Part shown: positions 46,199 to 57,151 of the stretch, in pieces
How the letters are laid out: each line of letters starts with the position of its first letter
Position numbering within the stretch: the first letter of the stretch is position 1
Assembly (NCBI GenBank): GCA_000310025.1
Contig: FN649758.1
Coordinates: forward strand, 2,453,221 to 2,517,220
DNA: 64,000 bases
Direction of reading: 5' to 3'
DNA from: Ectocarpus siliculosus
Lineage: Eukaryota > Sar > Phaeophyceae > Ectocarpales > Ectocarpaceae
The notes under the pieces: generated by a model
Database searches by the model: none
What the model saw: the letters and a program-made list of their open reading frames with translations, nothing else
What the model was told of the DNA's origin: nothing
Translations under genes and position numbers: made by a program

Positions 46199-46842
46199 AT
46201 TTCTTTTAGCCATTCCCCCCCCCCCAACGCTGCACCATTGCACCAACCCCCCAGTAGTGATGACGTACCATTACAATGTATCGCTGGTTGGTGGCCATGT
46301 TTGCGTGTTTGCTTGTTCGTTAGTGGTCTCTCCATCGTGTGCCTGTTTCTGCCTCTTATTTCTCGTTATTTTTGGCCTGGTCCCTTTTTGTCCTCGCTCT
46401 TATTCATTTTATTTTCATTTTAATTTCTCTTTTTCTTACTGCCTCCTTTTGATTTTATTTTTTTGCTCTTTTTCTCTCTATTTTTTCTCTCTTTTTCTGT
46501 GCCAGATAGCCTTGTCTCTGCTTGCGTTGTGAAGTACCAAGATTGAACCAAGGGGGTGTACCTCTTTCTTTCCGCCCCATGATAGTGACTCCTAGTCTCA
46601 GTTGATACCTCGCATAGCGCGCAGAGGGAGTGGAGGATTCCAGAATATCTGTCGTTGATTTCTATTGACTTGCGGACCCCTCGGGGCCAGTTTATTTGAG
46701 TGTACCTTTTTAGGGTAAGTTAACCTGCGACCACGGGAATCGACCGCGTCGAGTGTTGGATCAGTACGGACATACGAAGGTACTGGGTAGAGAGAGATCG
46801 GAACGGTTTTTAATGTGAACACAACAACAACAACAACAACCC
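46199..46842 (+). other. LINE copy 1 3' UTR and (CAA)n tail
   Basis: The poly-pyrimidine tract 46380-46500 is followed by ACCTCGCATAGCGCGCAGAG, GACTTGCGGACCCCTCGGGG, and the AATGTGAACA(CAA)n end. A tail of CAA units instead of poly(A) resembles microsatellite tails of some LINE clades. Confidence 0.8.
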
Positions 46843-47262
46843 CTAGCGCCGCAACCACCGGACAGTCACGGCCCATCAGTACTTTGTGCAGACCCTGCAC
46901 TTTGTGCAGATTCTGCGAGCAGCCTCCAAACATATGGCCTATGTTTGGGTCGTTCTTGATGTATCTCAAATTCTCAGCGTTCCTGGACAGATTTTCGGAA
47001 ATTCCCGAACATCGAGGGTCAATCGTATCGCGCGGATTCCCAACCAACTTCCAGCCTCGTCTCTGTTCCTGAGTAAAACATTTAGAGGCAGGTTGGGCCC
47101 ACAACACACGCCCAAACACATACCTTTCCGAAACAAACCTGGCTGCTACCAAGCGGCCTTACCGGCTGCACGTCTCATTCGCTCCATCTAGCTCTTAGCA
47201 GTTGGCAATCTCGCCGGCAGGGAAAAGAACGACAAAGGACGTACAGGCGACACGCGACCCGT

Positions 47263-47448
47263 CCTTGGAGATGTTGATGGTATCCCCTTGTTGTTCCATC
47301 CGGGAGGCCTCTATTGTCTTCTGGACATAGTATACTCCTCTCTTTCTTCCTTTCTACCCCTTTTAGTGGGGGCCTAACCTCCCCACACCTAGGGCAGGCT
47401 GCCCTAGGTGGTCAACGGAGGGGAGGGTACGTGGCTCTCTTGTCCATA
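47263..47448 (+). repeat. R235 repeat copy, 5'-truncated
   Basis: Starts TTGGAGATGTTGATGGTATC, ends GTGGCTCTCTTGTCCATA. 46843-47262 holds no feature I recognise. Confidence 0.78.
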
Positions 47449-48048
47449 GGTATTTATTTCAACTGACCAGTCGGAGATCGTTGGTTGGAGCTGACTTCGG
47501 CTCCCTCGGTTCTCTTGAAATACATCCTCCGGAGTACACATTGTTCGTAGCGTTTGTCTTTTAATCAGTCGAGCTCAACGCCAATACTCGGATGACCTTC
47601 TCCGCAAACCGTGCGCGTATTGATTGTGCTCCGTGTTGATTGATGCATGCATCCCTGACCTCTTGCCTGGTGCTGTATCTGACCAAGCGTAGCCTCGTCG
47701 TCAGAATCATCACGTAGATGACGGATGGAATTTCCTCATTTAGCTTCGTAGTTTTCACAGGACAATATCATGAGTATTGATACACGTAATTTTTTAGAGC
47801 AGTAAATGGAGAACGAGAAATAATCGGACCCAGGCAATTGATCATAAACAGACGGGTCAAATGTTCATGCGTGCATTATTAGAACGAAACCAGAAAGGCA
47901 CAATAAAGCCCCTGTCACCGTTTTGTATAGGAGCATCAAGACGGGAGAACGTTTTACAAGTTTTGGTTGTGAGCATTGTCAACAATGTTTTCATTACACC
48001 CTCAGCATGGCACGAAGAAATATTTCTTCACGGGACTGATGAAAAACG
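47449..48048. other. no gene seen
   Basis: No recognised feature. Confidence 0.3.
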
Positions 48049-48282
48049 TATGGACAAGAGAGCCATTGCCCTCCGTTGACCACCTATAATAGGGTAGCCT
48101 CCCCAGGATGTGAGTGGAGAGGCTAGGCCTCTCGAAGTCCCCATAGAGGAGTGTAGAAGGGAAGACAAGAAGGAGAGTATTATTATCATCAGACGTCAAC
48201 ACAGGCCCCCCGGATGGAACAATAAAGTGGGTACCATCAATATCTCCAACTATCATATCTGGTCCCCCCAGCAGAGTCCACT
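48049..48282 (-). repeat. R235 repeat copy
   Basis: TATGGACAAGAGAGCCATTG ... CCCCAGCAGAGTCCAC; near full-length in minus orientation. Confidence 0.8.
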
Positions 48283-48395
48283 CCTTGACGCGTACCTCCG
48301 ATGTATGTAGTTTCCTCTGCCGCTTGAACGCTCGAACATTTTAGTGGATCAAAACACAGCTCATGTCTGCCCAGTCAACCTGAATTCTTAAGAAA

Positions 48396-48622
48396 TATGG
48401 AAAAGAAAGCCATTGCCCTCCAATAACTCCTTAGGGCAACCTCCCCAGGTGTGAGGGGGGAGGCTAGGCCCCTAAGACCCCATCGAGGGGGATAGAAGGG
48501 ACAAAAAGAATAAGAGTATTTTTATCATCAGACGTCAACTAAGGCCCCCGGATGGGACAACAAGGGGTACCATCAACATCTCCAACTACAATATCTGAGC
48601 CCCTAGCAGAGCCCTGTCCACA
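48396..48622 (-). repeat. R235 repeat copy
   Basis: TATGGAAAAGAAAGCCATTG ... CTAGCAGAGCCCTGTCCACA; near full-length in minus orientation. Confidence 0.8.
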
Positions 48623-50157
48623 AAGGCGGTGAGACCATTATATTGTTTTTGAGCAACGGTTAAAAGCAGGCACACCCATTCATACCACACCCGGCCAGAG
48701 CGTGCAACAAAAGCCTGGAGAACGAGTTGGTGGTATACAACCTGGCGTTGTGCCTTCTTCCAATCGAAGCTAGGAAGACCTCATATTGTACATTTAGGTT
48801 AAATTATTGATGTAAGACTCTTTAAATATATGCAGGGTGCGGGCTGCGCTTAAGCTCGCACATAAGTATGTGCATAGTGCAGCAGTAGAGGATGCCAAGA
48901 GGCGAATGGAGAAAAGGATGCCGAACGCATTGATCCAGCCTGTAGTGTGAGTGTGATATGAAATTTATCATCTGTGTATCTATTTCGATCGCCGAGACTT
49001 GCAGAACAAATAACCATACGAATGGTAGATAGCTCACGCGTTGAGAAGCCATGGATTCACTTGGAAATTTCGGACAAAGAACGACCGAAAATGTTCATGT
49101 GGAAATTCGACCTTCTCTCATACAGTCATGGTTCGGTTATAAGAGGATGGTGTGACATCGCCCTCGACCTTCTTATGTGGAAGCCCCCTCTTGTATCGGT
49201 AATAGAAGGCACCCTGCATACCGTGGCCCTCCATAGTAAGGTAGGTACCCTCATACAAAGGAGAGATCGGGAATAACGAGAGACACAGGCTCTTTGACTA
49301 CAACACAGCGTACAACGCGCATGTTGTGGTAGACTGAAAAGCACGTGTGTTGGGCTGATTGCTCAAATCGATATGCCCAAAGCAAGCCGGGTGATAACGA
49401 GAATTTCAGGCCAGCCTTAGGCGAGAACCCGATGAAAAACCAACTTGTACGCGAAATTTATTGACGTTTTTTGCCTGTAGGTGCCCATGATGAGAGAACC
49501 TTTTTCAACCCTAGAAAAGAGAGGCGTACATCGCCGGGAGCTGAGTCATAAAGCGAGGAGGGTCGAAGCGTCACGTGAACATTAAAAAGTCTTTGGATAG
49601 GTTTTCTGCCTGCTATGTTACATAGCTGCCGGCATCCTAGGCAATTCCAACTCATCCTTCGAGTAATTGTGAATTGGCCGTTCGTCTATCGCGTGGATCA
49701 TGCGCGTGTGTGGCGGGAGACGGTCTATGTGTGTGGTAGGGGTATTTGCTCGACGTGGAATGGCGGAAGTCTCGCCGCGAAACTGTTGGCCGACACTGCT
49801 TGTTGTCGCACGAACATTTGTACGCTTGTTGTGCTCGAGATCGTGCAGCTTTTGTAAGAGTAAAATTTTCCTAGCTTTTGGCCCAACCCTCTGGCCCCCT
49901 AATAAGAGTGTATACGGGAAACGTTTCAAGAAAATATTGCAAACTTTATTTGACTTGTTCCCGCAATTTTATGCTCCCACAACAAGCAGTGTGACAGCTG
50001 TCAGCCGACACTGGCGACATATCGAGCAAAGGGCAAGAACAATGGGGCCCATCCATCGCTCCTGTTCTAGACGTATGGTGTATGTGGTATACGCAAAACT
50101 GTGTAAATGAAATGCTGCGCTACCACCCATCCTCCATTCACAGCGCACGACAATCTC
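48623..50157. other. no gene recognised
   Basis: A 136-codon frame at 49700-50110 (+) and a 103-codon frame on the other strand overlap each other; neither shows a known motif. No repeat was recognised. Confidence 0.3.
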
Positions 50158-50508
50158 TTCTTCCCCTCGCTGCCTCGGCAAGGTTTTGCTTAGGCATGAC
50201 CAAAAGCGAGGGGGGGGGGTCTTTCTAGCGAGCAGGGCTAGACTCACCCTCAAGGGACCGATAACTCCTTGCTACGGCGCACCCGCCGCGAGGCGTGCGT
50301 AGTGGTGGAGTTGGGTCGGCACTGGTGCGTCAGGTACAAAGGTGCAGATGCGCGGGCCTCGAGGCCGTCGGTGTAGGCAGCAATGCCCATCTCATCTTTG
50401 TGCGCGGAGGCAGACGCCACCAGAATGGTGGACGGGCACTATGTACACGGCCCTAGGTTTGCTAGAGGGAGCTGTACTGTCTTAGAAACCTGGTTTTGGC
50501 ATCAGGCA
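50158..50508 (-). repeat. dispersed repeat, inverted copy of 6845-7184
   Basis: Minus-strand counterpart of the repeat in TerC intron 1. Includes GGTCGGCACTGGTGCGTCAG, GGCGCACCCGCCGCGAGGCG and CCCTCGCTGCCTCGGCAAGG. No coding function recognised. Confidence 0.75.
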
Positions 50509-52265
50509 CTTTCATCCCCAAGCAGATACCAAGTATACTCAATTTCTTGTATTGGACCCGATGTTTTTTTGGGAACATGCTTCCACTCACATGTACCTGC
50601 ACGTATCTAGCTAGATGTTACCCTGCACAGCGACATACTTCGAAGTACTCGTTCGTATGTCTACCTTTTGTACCGCGCTTAGGAAATGTATTTTTCTGTT
50701 GCTTCCCGGGACCTGTGTCCCCAAAAATCAGAACGCCTTGCGAACCATCACCAAACAATAGGGCCACACTACACGTCTCGATGGGCACGCTGTTGTTGGT
50801 AGATATCCCAAACCAAGAGTTTAAACCCCAGGTACCACTTACATTGTGCCTGCACCAGGTGTTAGACACAAGGATTGTTCATTGTTACGGTAGCCGGACC
50901 TACCACGTCAGATAATATCAGGCCCCAAACGTCTGTCCTCTCTGCCTCGCTCTCGTTTTCGTTTTTTTTTTCCCTTCCCACAATTGCCTATTCGATGTAT
51001 TTAGAATCCGGAGCTCCTGGCGAAGATCCTCTTGGTAATTGACTGCGAAGAGGGCCCAGATCCCACCTTTCACGTTTGCCGATGTCTTCATCCAAGAGGG
51101 ACGGACCCCTAATGTCGGGGATGCTATAGAAAGCCAACACCAGCGAGTGTGCCCACCGTTTGGTTCAAGTTGCACCGCCCAGCGTCAGATACTGATGCGT
51201 CCTCCAAATCAGTCTGTTCAACCAGATATGCCTCCAAGTCAGCGTGTCGTGTGACCCTCGTAGCAAGTACAGAATAAAATTGGTATGCAACGTCTGGTAG
51301 GATGTTTTTTAAGTACTGTGTGATCTTGTTTCAGCAGCCCACGTAGACCCAGGGTGGCGTCAGGTGGGTGTGAGTGCGCCATACCGCTTGCTCGGGGATG
51401 ATATGGGGAAAAGTCCCGCATGGAAAAAAAGCCTGATTGCTGGGTCAGTACTTTTTCAAAATTTCTTACCCTACCCAGAACGCCACACTCCCTCATTTCC
51501 CTCCGTCACCTCAGCGGGAAGGACTTGTTAGGACTAGCTACTCGGAGGTGCCTTCATACGTGACGGTGGTGGATTGTATGTAGTGCCGGTGGTGCCGGAA
51601 AAGGTCGAAACAAAAAATCTCTGCATAACAACACTGGTACACAAGAACTCTAAGCCATTCACCGTGTGTTGTGATGGACTATTGCTGCATTCATTGCTGT
51701 ACTCCACAAACCCTAGCTACAAACAGAACCGCTGTTTCGTGCGGGTGTGAGTTCCCCGGGATTAGCGTTGTGCAACCAAGCGGTGTGATGCACTCTTTCC
51801 GATGTCAGATTGCGAACGTTCGAACCTGAATCTATGTTTCTTTCGCTCTACCACTGCCGCAGACAGACGTGTATGAACGCATACAACAGCAGGTATTGGA
51901 TCATCCGTCTAGAAATAGGTAGCTGCTGCGCTAGTGAAAAATGGTGTTGCCAAGTAAATATCGCATAGCCTGCCTATATATATAAGGGAGGTGGTGCAAT
52001 TCGACAGAATCAGGGGCTGCAGATTCCACATCTAGTTCTGCCGTACATCGAGTTCAAATCAAAATAGTCGTGCAGAGTTATACACAAGGTGATGTTTGGA
52101 TCTATCGTTGTATTTTATGTTGTATACCACCGCCTCCACGACCCACCGTCCCACTTGGTATTGGGTTCCAAGCCTGCAAGAACTACCTCACATTCACCGT
52201 TTCGTATTCTTATCCAGTCCAATGGAGGACGGTGGGGCGGTAACCCCGTGCGTCCGTCGCCCTCG
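50509..52265. other. no gene recognised
   Basis: Open frames of about 100-139 codons only (for example 50496-50915), with no known motif. Confidence 0.3.
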
Positions 52266-53932
52266 TACATAAATAAAGTTGAAATTTACATGCACGCACC
52301 GCCGGGCCCCGTCTCTCTGCCAGACTTGCATCCCCGGAATCGCTATTTTCTTCTCTCTCGTACTCTCTCTCTCGTACTCTCTCCCTCCCTCTCTCTCCCT
52401 CTCTGTCCCTCTCAGTCCCTTTCTGTCCCCCCCTCTCTACAATCTCTCATCTGTCTGCATTCACGTTTACTACGGAGTTTGTCGACAAACGCCATATAGC
52501 CACGAGGTTTACGTTGGCAGGCCACCGTGGAGCGGTCAACTTCGTAGCCGTGTGTGCTCCAACCGAACCTTCAACCGCCGACAGCAAGCGCGTGTTCTGG
52601 GGAAAACTTGACAGTTTCATGCAGAGGATCCCTTCCAAAGAATGTGTGTATGTCCTGATGGACGCCAACGCGCGGACGGGAGATAGATTGGACTGAGGGG
52701 AAGGAAGGGTAATAGGAATGTACGGGCGTGATGAGCTCAACGACAATAGCATGCTACTGTTGAACTTCGCAGCGGAAAACAGGCTAGCTCTCACGAACAC
52801 GTTCTTCGTGACACGCAAGGGCGGAATATGGCACACATACAACGGTGTGTCGGGAAATGATTGCAAGCGCCTTTGACTACATCCTGACAAGGCAGGCACA
52901 TCGCGGCCGAGTATCTAACGTGGTTGTCATCCCCCAGCCGGCTCGCCCAGTCAAAGCAGACTCAGACCACAATATGGTAGTAGCCACCGTCAACCTCAGT
53001 GGCAGGATTGCCCACAACCGTGCAGTCCGGACTAAACCGAAACAGAAACAATTCAACCGACGGGAATTGCAGCTCAAAGCAGCACGGTGTGCGGAGACTA
53101 ATCGGTTCTTCCTCAACCTCGACACACGACTGGACGAGCGAACAACCACCGCCGCGGAATTGGCGACCGACTTTACAAATGTTCTCCTCGAAGCAGAGCG
53201 GACGACCGTAGGGGAGGAACCGCGGAGACGCCGCACGCAGGATTTGCGTGAGACCCCAGAGACGAGAGCAGTGGTGGAGTAGGCCCTTACCATACGGCGG
53301 GAAGCGCGCCGAGCGATGAGGGGCAACTGGAACTCAGCAACGTGGAGGGTTCTCAAAGCAGCGTGTAAGGGAGTGGCTACAGCAGTCGAAACGGGCATTT
53401 ATGCCCACCTGGACGGATGTGTGACTGAACTCGAAGCAATATACAAAGATCGCGACATGAGACCTCTGTACCAACACCTCAAGAGATCAGTGGGCCTCAG
53501 CGGGAGACCAGCGGGGGGACAGCAGTTCGTCGCGGATGAGAACGGCGTGTTGCTGCGGAACAGGGACGACATCCTCCAACGGTGGGCGAGATTCTTCAGC
53601 ACCCTACTCAACACCAAATCCCCCACCCTGAACTCAGATATCATCGAACGAGTGACGCAGCGGTCAGCGACACGTGACACTCAACGGTTGGGAGAGATGC
53701 CAGAACTCAAGGAGGTGGAACGGGCAACGAAAGGCCTCAAGAACTGGAAGGCACCCGGCCATGACTCCCTCCCTGCCGAGTTGCTCAAGATCGATGACGA
53801 CGAACCCTTCGTCCTGGGGCACCTCCATACCATCCTCGTCAAGGTGCGGAACGGAGGAGATATTCCGCGAGAGTGGAAGGATGCAACCATCAAGGTGCTG
53901 CACAAAAAGGGTGACCGGTCCAACTGTAACAA
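52266..53932 (+). mobile_element. LINE copy 2 (5' half; endonuclease and RT start)
   Basis: Contains the 5' UTR (CGCACCGCCGGGCCCCGTCT, then a CT-rich stretch), endonuclease remains and the first ~200 codons of the RT, ending after GDRSNCNN (counterpart of 44553 in copy 1). From 53933 the sequence switches to the 3' end of another LINE in opposite orientation (copy 3). Confidence 0.88.
52480..53282 (+). pseudogene. LINE copy 2 endonuclease, broken
   Basis: CVYVLMDANARTGDRLD then TGA (52694-52696), GMYGRDELNDNSMLLLNFAA, the same frameshift before ASAFDYILTRQ as in copy 1, and the same TAG at 53280-53282. The copy-1-specific TAG is CAG here. Confidence 0.85.
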
Positions 53933-53990
53933 CAAAAAAAAAACGAAAAGAGCGTGGACAAAAAGGCACCAGGCCGAAAACAAGAAATAA
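53316..53990 (+). pseudogene. LINE copy 2 RT, N-terminal fragment
   Basis: The frame starts MRGNWNSATWRVLKAAC and matches copy 1 nearly residue for residue to KGDRSNCNN; the final ~18 codons are read-through into the inverted LINE 3' UTR and are not RT sequence. The catalytic motifs are absent. Confidence 0.85.
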
Positions 53991-54317
53991 GAGACAGAAA
54001 AAGGCACTCTGTGGGGAAACCACTAACGAACAGGCAAACACGCAAACATGGCCGCCAACCAGCGATACATTGTAATGGTACTTGATCACTCGTGGGGGGT
54101 TGGTGTAATGGTGCAGCGTTGCGGGGGGGGGAATTGGCTAAAAGAAATTCAATTCGCCACACGTATGGCGCCACTCGGTCCGTCTCTTCTCGTTTGCTTA
54201 CTTCCCTCGCCGTCTCGTCCGTCCTGTCCCCCTCGCACCCCATTGGTTGTTGGCTTGTGGTCTTGTTTGAGCGCTCGTTGTCCGCTGGCCTCTTCTTCCT
54301 TCTTGTGCCATGAGGTC
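53933..54317 (-). mobile_element. LINE copy 3, right fragment (inverted)
   Basis: On the minus strand it matches LINE copy 1 from ~46028 (CCTCATGGCACAAGAAGG) through the stop region to ~46405 (TTTTTGTCCACGCTCTT). Its end adjoining the LTR (GAGGTC on plus, GACCTC on minus) complements the left fragment ending GACC at 29041. Confidence 0.85.
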
Positions 54318-54590
54318 TGTGGACGCAGCGCACGTGGGTAGCAGTAGTTCACGGTGGGAAGCTGCCGTTGGATAGGTATGCATGTCAAAGATATGGTAGA
54401 TTGGGGTTTCTATCTGCCTGGTTGGCATGTTGGCAGGAGAGAGAGATAGATGGAGAGAGAGAGACGAAACTCGTGTGCAATAATAATACACTGTGTTTAC
54501 CATCACCAAGGAGGTGAATTGACCAGCCCCCCGAGGCCACGGGTGGAGGATACTGGTCCTAGGCCCTGCCTGACTTCAGGCTTGTCTACA
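54318..54590 (+). repeat. Ty3-1 5' LTR (273 bp)
   Basis: TGTGGACGCAGCGCACGTGG ... TTCAGGCTTGTCTACA; the best match is the inverted LTR at 29042-29312. Immediately downstream is GTTATCAATAACTC, then CTGACCGACCAGGGTCAGTC. No TGG-initial stretch complementary to a tRNA 3' end is obvious as a primer-binding site. Confidence 0.88.
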
Positions 54591-54778
54591 GTTATCAATA
54601 ACTCAGGCTGACCGACCAGGGTCAGTCAGGGTCAAAAACCATTTTCGTGACAACAGCAGGACGAGCTGTTCCTCGGCGTTTTTCTGGGTTCGCTGAGTGC
54701 GAGGTTGCGGTCTTGGAACTGCTGTCCTGATCTCCCGTGGAGCTGCTGTCTGGATCTGCCCGGGCATCGTACGGCGCC

Positions 54779-55690
54779 ATGGCTCAGAGACGCTCCAATG
54801 TTGGGAAGGGGGCGCTTGGCGGACAGCAAGGTCCTGCTGGAGATATTGGTGAGCTCGGGGCGGGGCTTACTGACTTGGTTTTGGGCAACGGGCCCAAGCC
54901 GCCCGTGTATGGACGTACTTTTTCACGACCTTCGTCCTTGCGTTTTTACACGCTGAGCGGAGCATGGGTCTCTGCAACAGTGGGCAATCCATCAGACGCC
55001 CGCTGCTCACTGTGTCTCAACTGCTGCGCCAGTCTATCCGGAAATGCTTGTCGCGCACCTACTTTGATGGCACTGAACTTGAAGAAGCTGACCTGCGCGA
55101 GGCCCTGGCCAAACATGCTGAATGCTGGACGGACGATACCATTGAGCCTTCGATTGCGGCCGCCGCCGTGTCCCGTATGGTAGTCATGGGGACTGAGGCT
55201 ACTGCTGTAGATCGGATAGACGCTGTCCAAAGCCGCCTCGAGCAATACTTCGAAAACCCGAGTGCGGAGCGTATTTTTCGAGACTCCAGTGGCGCGTTCA
55301 AGAAAGGTCCGGCTGCTGTCCTCAGCAAAGCAGTTGTGGCAGGTCTGCCTCCGCCCGAGTTCAAGGTCAAGGTGGAAAGCAAGCTCGACATGCAAGGTAG
55401 CTGGAAAAACAAACCTGAGCTAGTCTTTGAGATCGTTCGGGATGTTGCGGTCGAGTGGCGCACGGTTGAGTTGGCAGACAGGCAGCGCGGGCAATCGCGT
55501 GGGGGTGGCGTTCATGCTCGTAAAAAACCGTTTCAGCAACAGTTATGGGGCGAAAGCGAAAGCGCCTGATGGGGCTGGAGGTGCAGGTGCGTCTCACTCT
55601 GCCGAGCTTGTCACATGTTTCAGGTGCAAGAAGCCCGGCCACGCCCCGCAGAACTGTCCGCTTCAGCGGTTCCCCGCCAAAGCCTCTACC
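54779..55690 (+). pseudogene. Ty3-1 gag with zinc knuckle, frameshifted
   Basis: ATG at 54779 (MAQRRSNVGKGALGGQQG), then DLVLGNGPKPPVYGRTF, then a ~14-nt deletion shifts to the frame of 54964-55569 (IDAVQSRLEQYFENPSAERI, DSSGAFKKGPAAV). Another shift near 55560 reaches the knuckle CFRCKKPGHAPQNC (CX2CX4HX4C, complete), followed by a Gln-rich run. Gag packages the element RNA in cytoplasmic particles. Confidence 0.85.
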
Positions 55691-56870
55691 CAGCACGCTG
55701 GGCATGGGGGGCATTTTTGCGGCACCGGGGACGCCCGTGGATACGAGCAGCAGCAGCAGCAGCAGCAGCCGCACCGCGCCCAGGGGCAAGCGCCGCAGCA
55801 ACAGCGCCCTCCCGGTCAACAGCAGCAACAGTCGTCTTCAGGAGGGGGACGAGGCTCCGGGGGGGCATCATCCACCAACTTTCACCAACGCCATGTCGGA
55901 GGTAGGGCTGTTTTTTCCGGGGAATCCCAGGGGCAGGCCGCTCCGACGCCTTTTCTGCCGCCCGACCCGTTCCCGTCCGCTACCACTGCCCCCGCATCTT
56001 TTCCGGCGCCGTCTGAGGGTGTGGGGGTGCCACCAGGCCCTGAGGGGCCATTCGTGCCTGCGTTTCGTGGGGTTCAGCCCGGCGGTATGTCAGGGTTTGA
56101 TTCTGAAGGTATCGCGGTTGATTCGCAGGAAAGATGGTGCTGCCTATATGACTGCCATAGATGCCGTTGCGATTCTGGATTCTGGATCAGGGCTCACCAC
56201 CATGTCAGCCGGTATCGCGAGTAGGCTGCAAGCTGCTCTTCCTGATGTACAGGTCGTGGGGGGCATGCAAAACCCGGGGAAGCTGAAAGTCGCGGACGGT
56301 CGCGTGCTTGCGGTCACACAGAAAACATGCCCCGTGCGGATCGCTTTGCACACCAGCTGGGGGCTGGTGTCGGTGGACCCGCTCTCGTTTGCGGTCATGC
56401 CTGGCAATGATGAGGTGGTCATTCTTGGCAACCCGACGCTGAAGGCGTTGGGTATCGATGTGTACGAGAGCTTGGGGGCCTGTGCGCGTTCGCGCGCTAG
56501 CGTCGCGGGTGTTGAGACCGCGGCGTACAAACAATGCCGCCGAGTTACGCTGGCTGTCGATGCACTGCAGCAGCGCGAGGGTCCGGAGCAAGTCGAGCTG
56601 GATCCCGCGGTCGAGCGTTTTGGTGGCGCGAGGCCCCGACATGGACATGAGCCCAGAGGAGGAGGCATCGGCGCGGTCTGCACCGTTGGACAGCGCTGTC
56701 TCTTCCGCTGCTGCCGCTGGCTTGGAGGAACCCCATGTCGGGCGTCTGCGAGGCATCATCAGCAAGCTGGAATGCGTTCCGCCGTGGTTTACGCCATGGT
56801 GACCCTCCCGCCAACGTCGAGCCTCTACGGGTCACCCTTAAGCCCGGAGCGCGACCGGTTTAAGCACGAC
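55691..56870 (+). pseudogene. Ty3-1 aspartic protease region
   Basis: In the open frame 55545-57017, after a Ser/Pro/Arg-rich out-of-frame section, residues ~220-360 read AIDAVAILDSGSGLTTMSAG (DSG catalytic motif), VVGGMQNPGKLKVADGRVLA, FAVMPGNDEVVILGNPTLKA: a retropepsin fold with its glycine-rich second half. It continues to AYKQCRRVTLAVDALQQREG. The protease itself has no internal stop. Confidence 0.85.
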
Positions 56871-56875
56871 CGCGG

Positions 56876-57151
56876 GTGTACAACCCGACCAAGACCGCGT
56901 GGCTGGCGGGGTGCATGGCGTCGCTGGTCGCGTTGGGGTTGGTGTTCCTCAACATGCAGGCCGTGTGGACCAGCGCCGCGATGGCGACTCCGAAGAAAGG
57001 GGGATACCGGCTGGTGAGTGACTTTCGTGCGGCAAACAAGCAAGTAGAGAAGGTGCCTGGTGTGATGCCGAACCCTGAAGCCAGTATGGCTCAGCTCAGT
57101 GCGGCCAAGTTCTATGGGAGCTTGGACCTCTTGCAAGGGTATTGGCAGTGC
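56876..57151 (+). pseudogene. Ty3-1 reverse transcriptase, N-terminal part
   Basis: GGYRLVSDFRAANKQVEKVP and AAKFYGSLDLLQGYWQC are RT domains 1-3 of Ty3 elements (the SLDL block holds the first catalytic Asp). The frame ends in unrelated sequence right after C at 57151, the inversion breakpoint. Confidence 0.88.

Larger units (their letters stand above)
43130..46842 (+). mobile_element. LINE copy 1 (endonuclease remnant, open RT, CAA tail)
   Basis: Order: APE-type endonuclease remains (43130-43620), a linker, an open RT frame (43934-46198), and a 640-bp 3' UTR with a pyrimidine-rich part ending in TTTTTAATGTGAACACAACA plus CAA units at 46842. Its 3' end matches short copies at 6029-6112, 20712-21083 and 22140-22513. 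The 5' UTR present in copy 2 is missing here. Confidence 0.9.
54318..57151 (+). mobile_element. Ty3-1, 5' half (inverted by the rearrangement)
   Basis: Plus-strand 5' LTR, leader, gag, protease and RT N-terminus, ending at 57151 after the codons for LDLLQGYWQC. The continuation (LAPEAQEIF) is at 32752 on the minus strand. The two halves total about 6.5 kb, a normal Ty3 length. Gag and pol are broken by frameshifts, including a ~14-nt deletion near 54953. Confidence 0.9.

Noticed and set aside
51800-51835. tRNA-like T-loop (CGTTCGAACC)
   Set aside because: No matching acceptor, D and anticodon arms around it. No tRNA was found in the window.
53933-54317. Twin-priming inversion within LINE copy 2
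   Set aside because: Twin priming gives diverging halves with the 5' piece inverted; here the halves converge and the right piece belongs to another LINE copy interrupted by Ty3-1.
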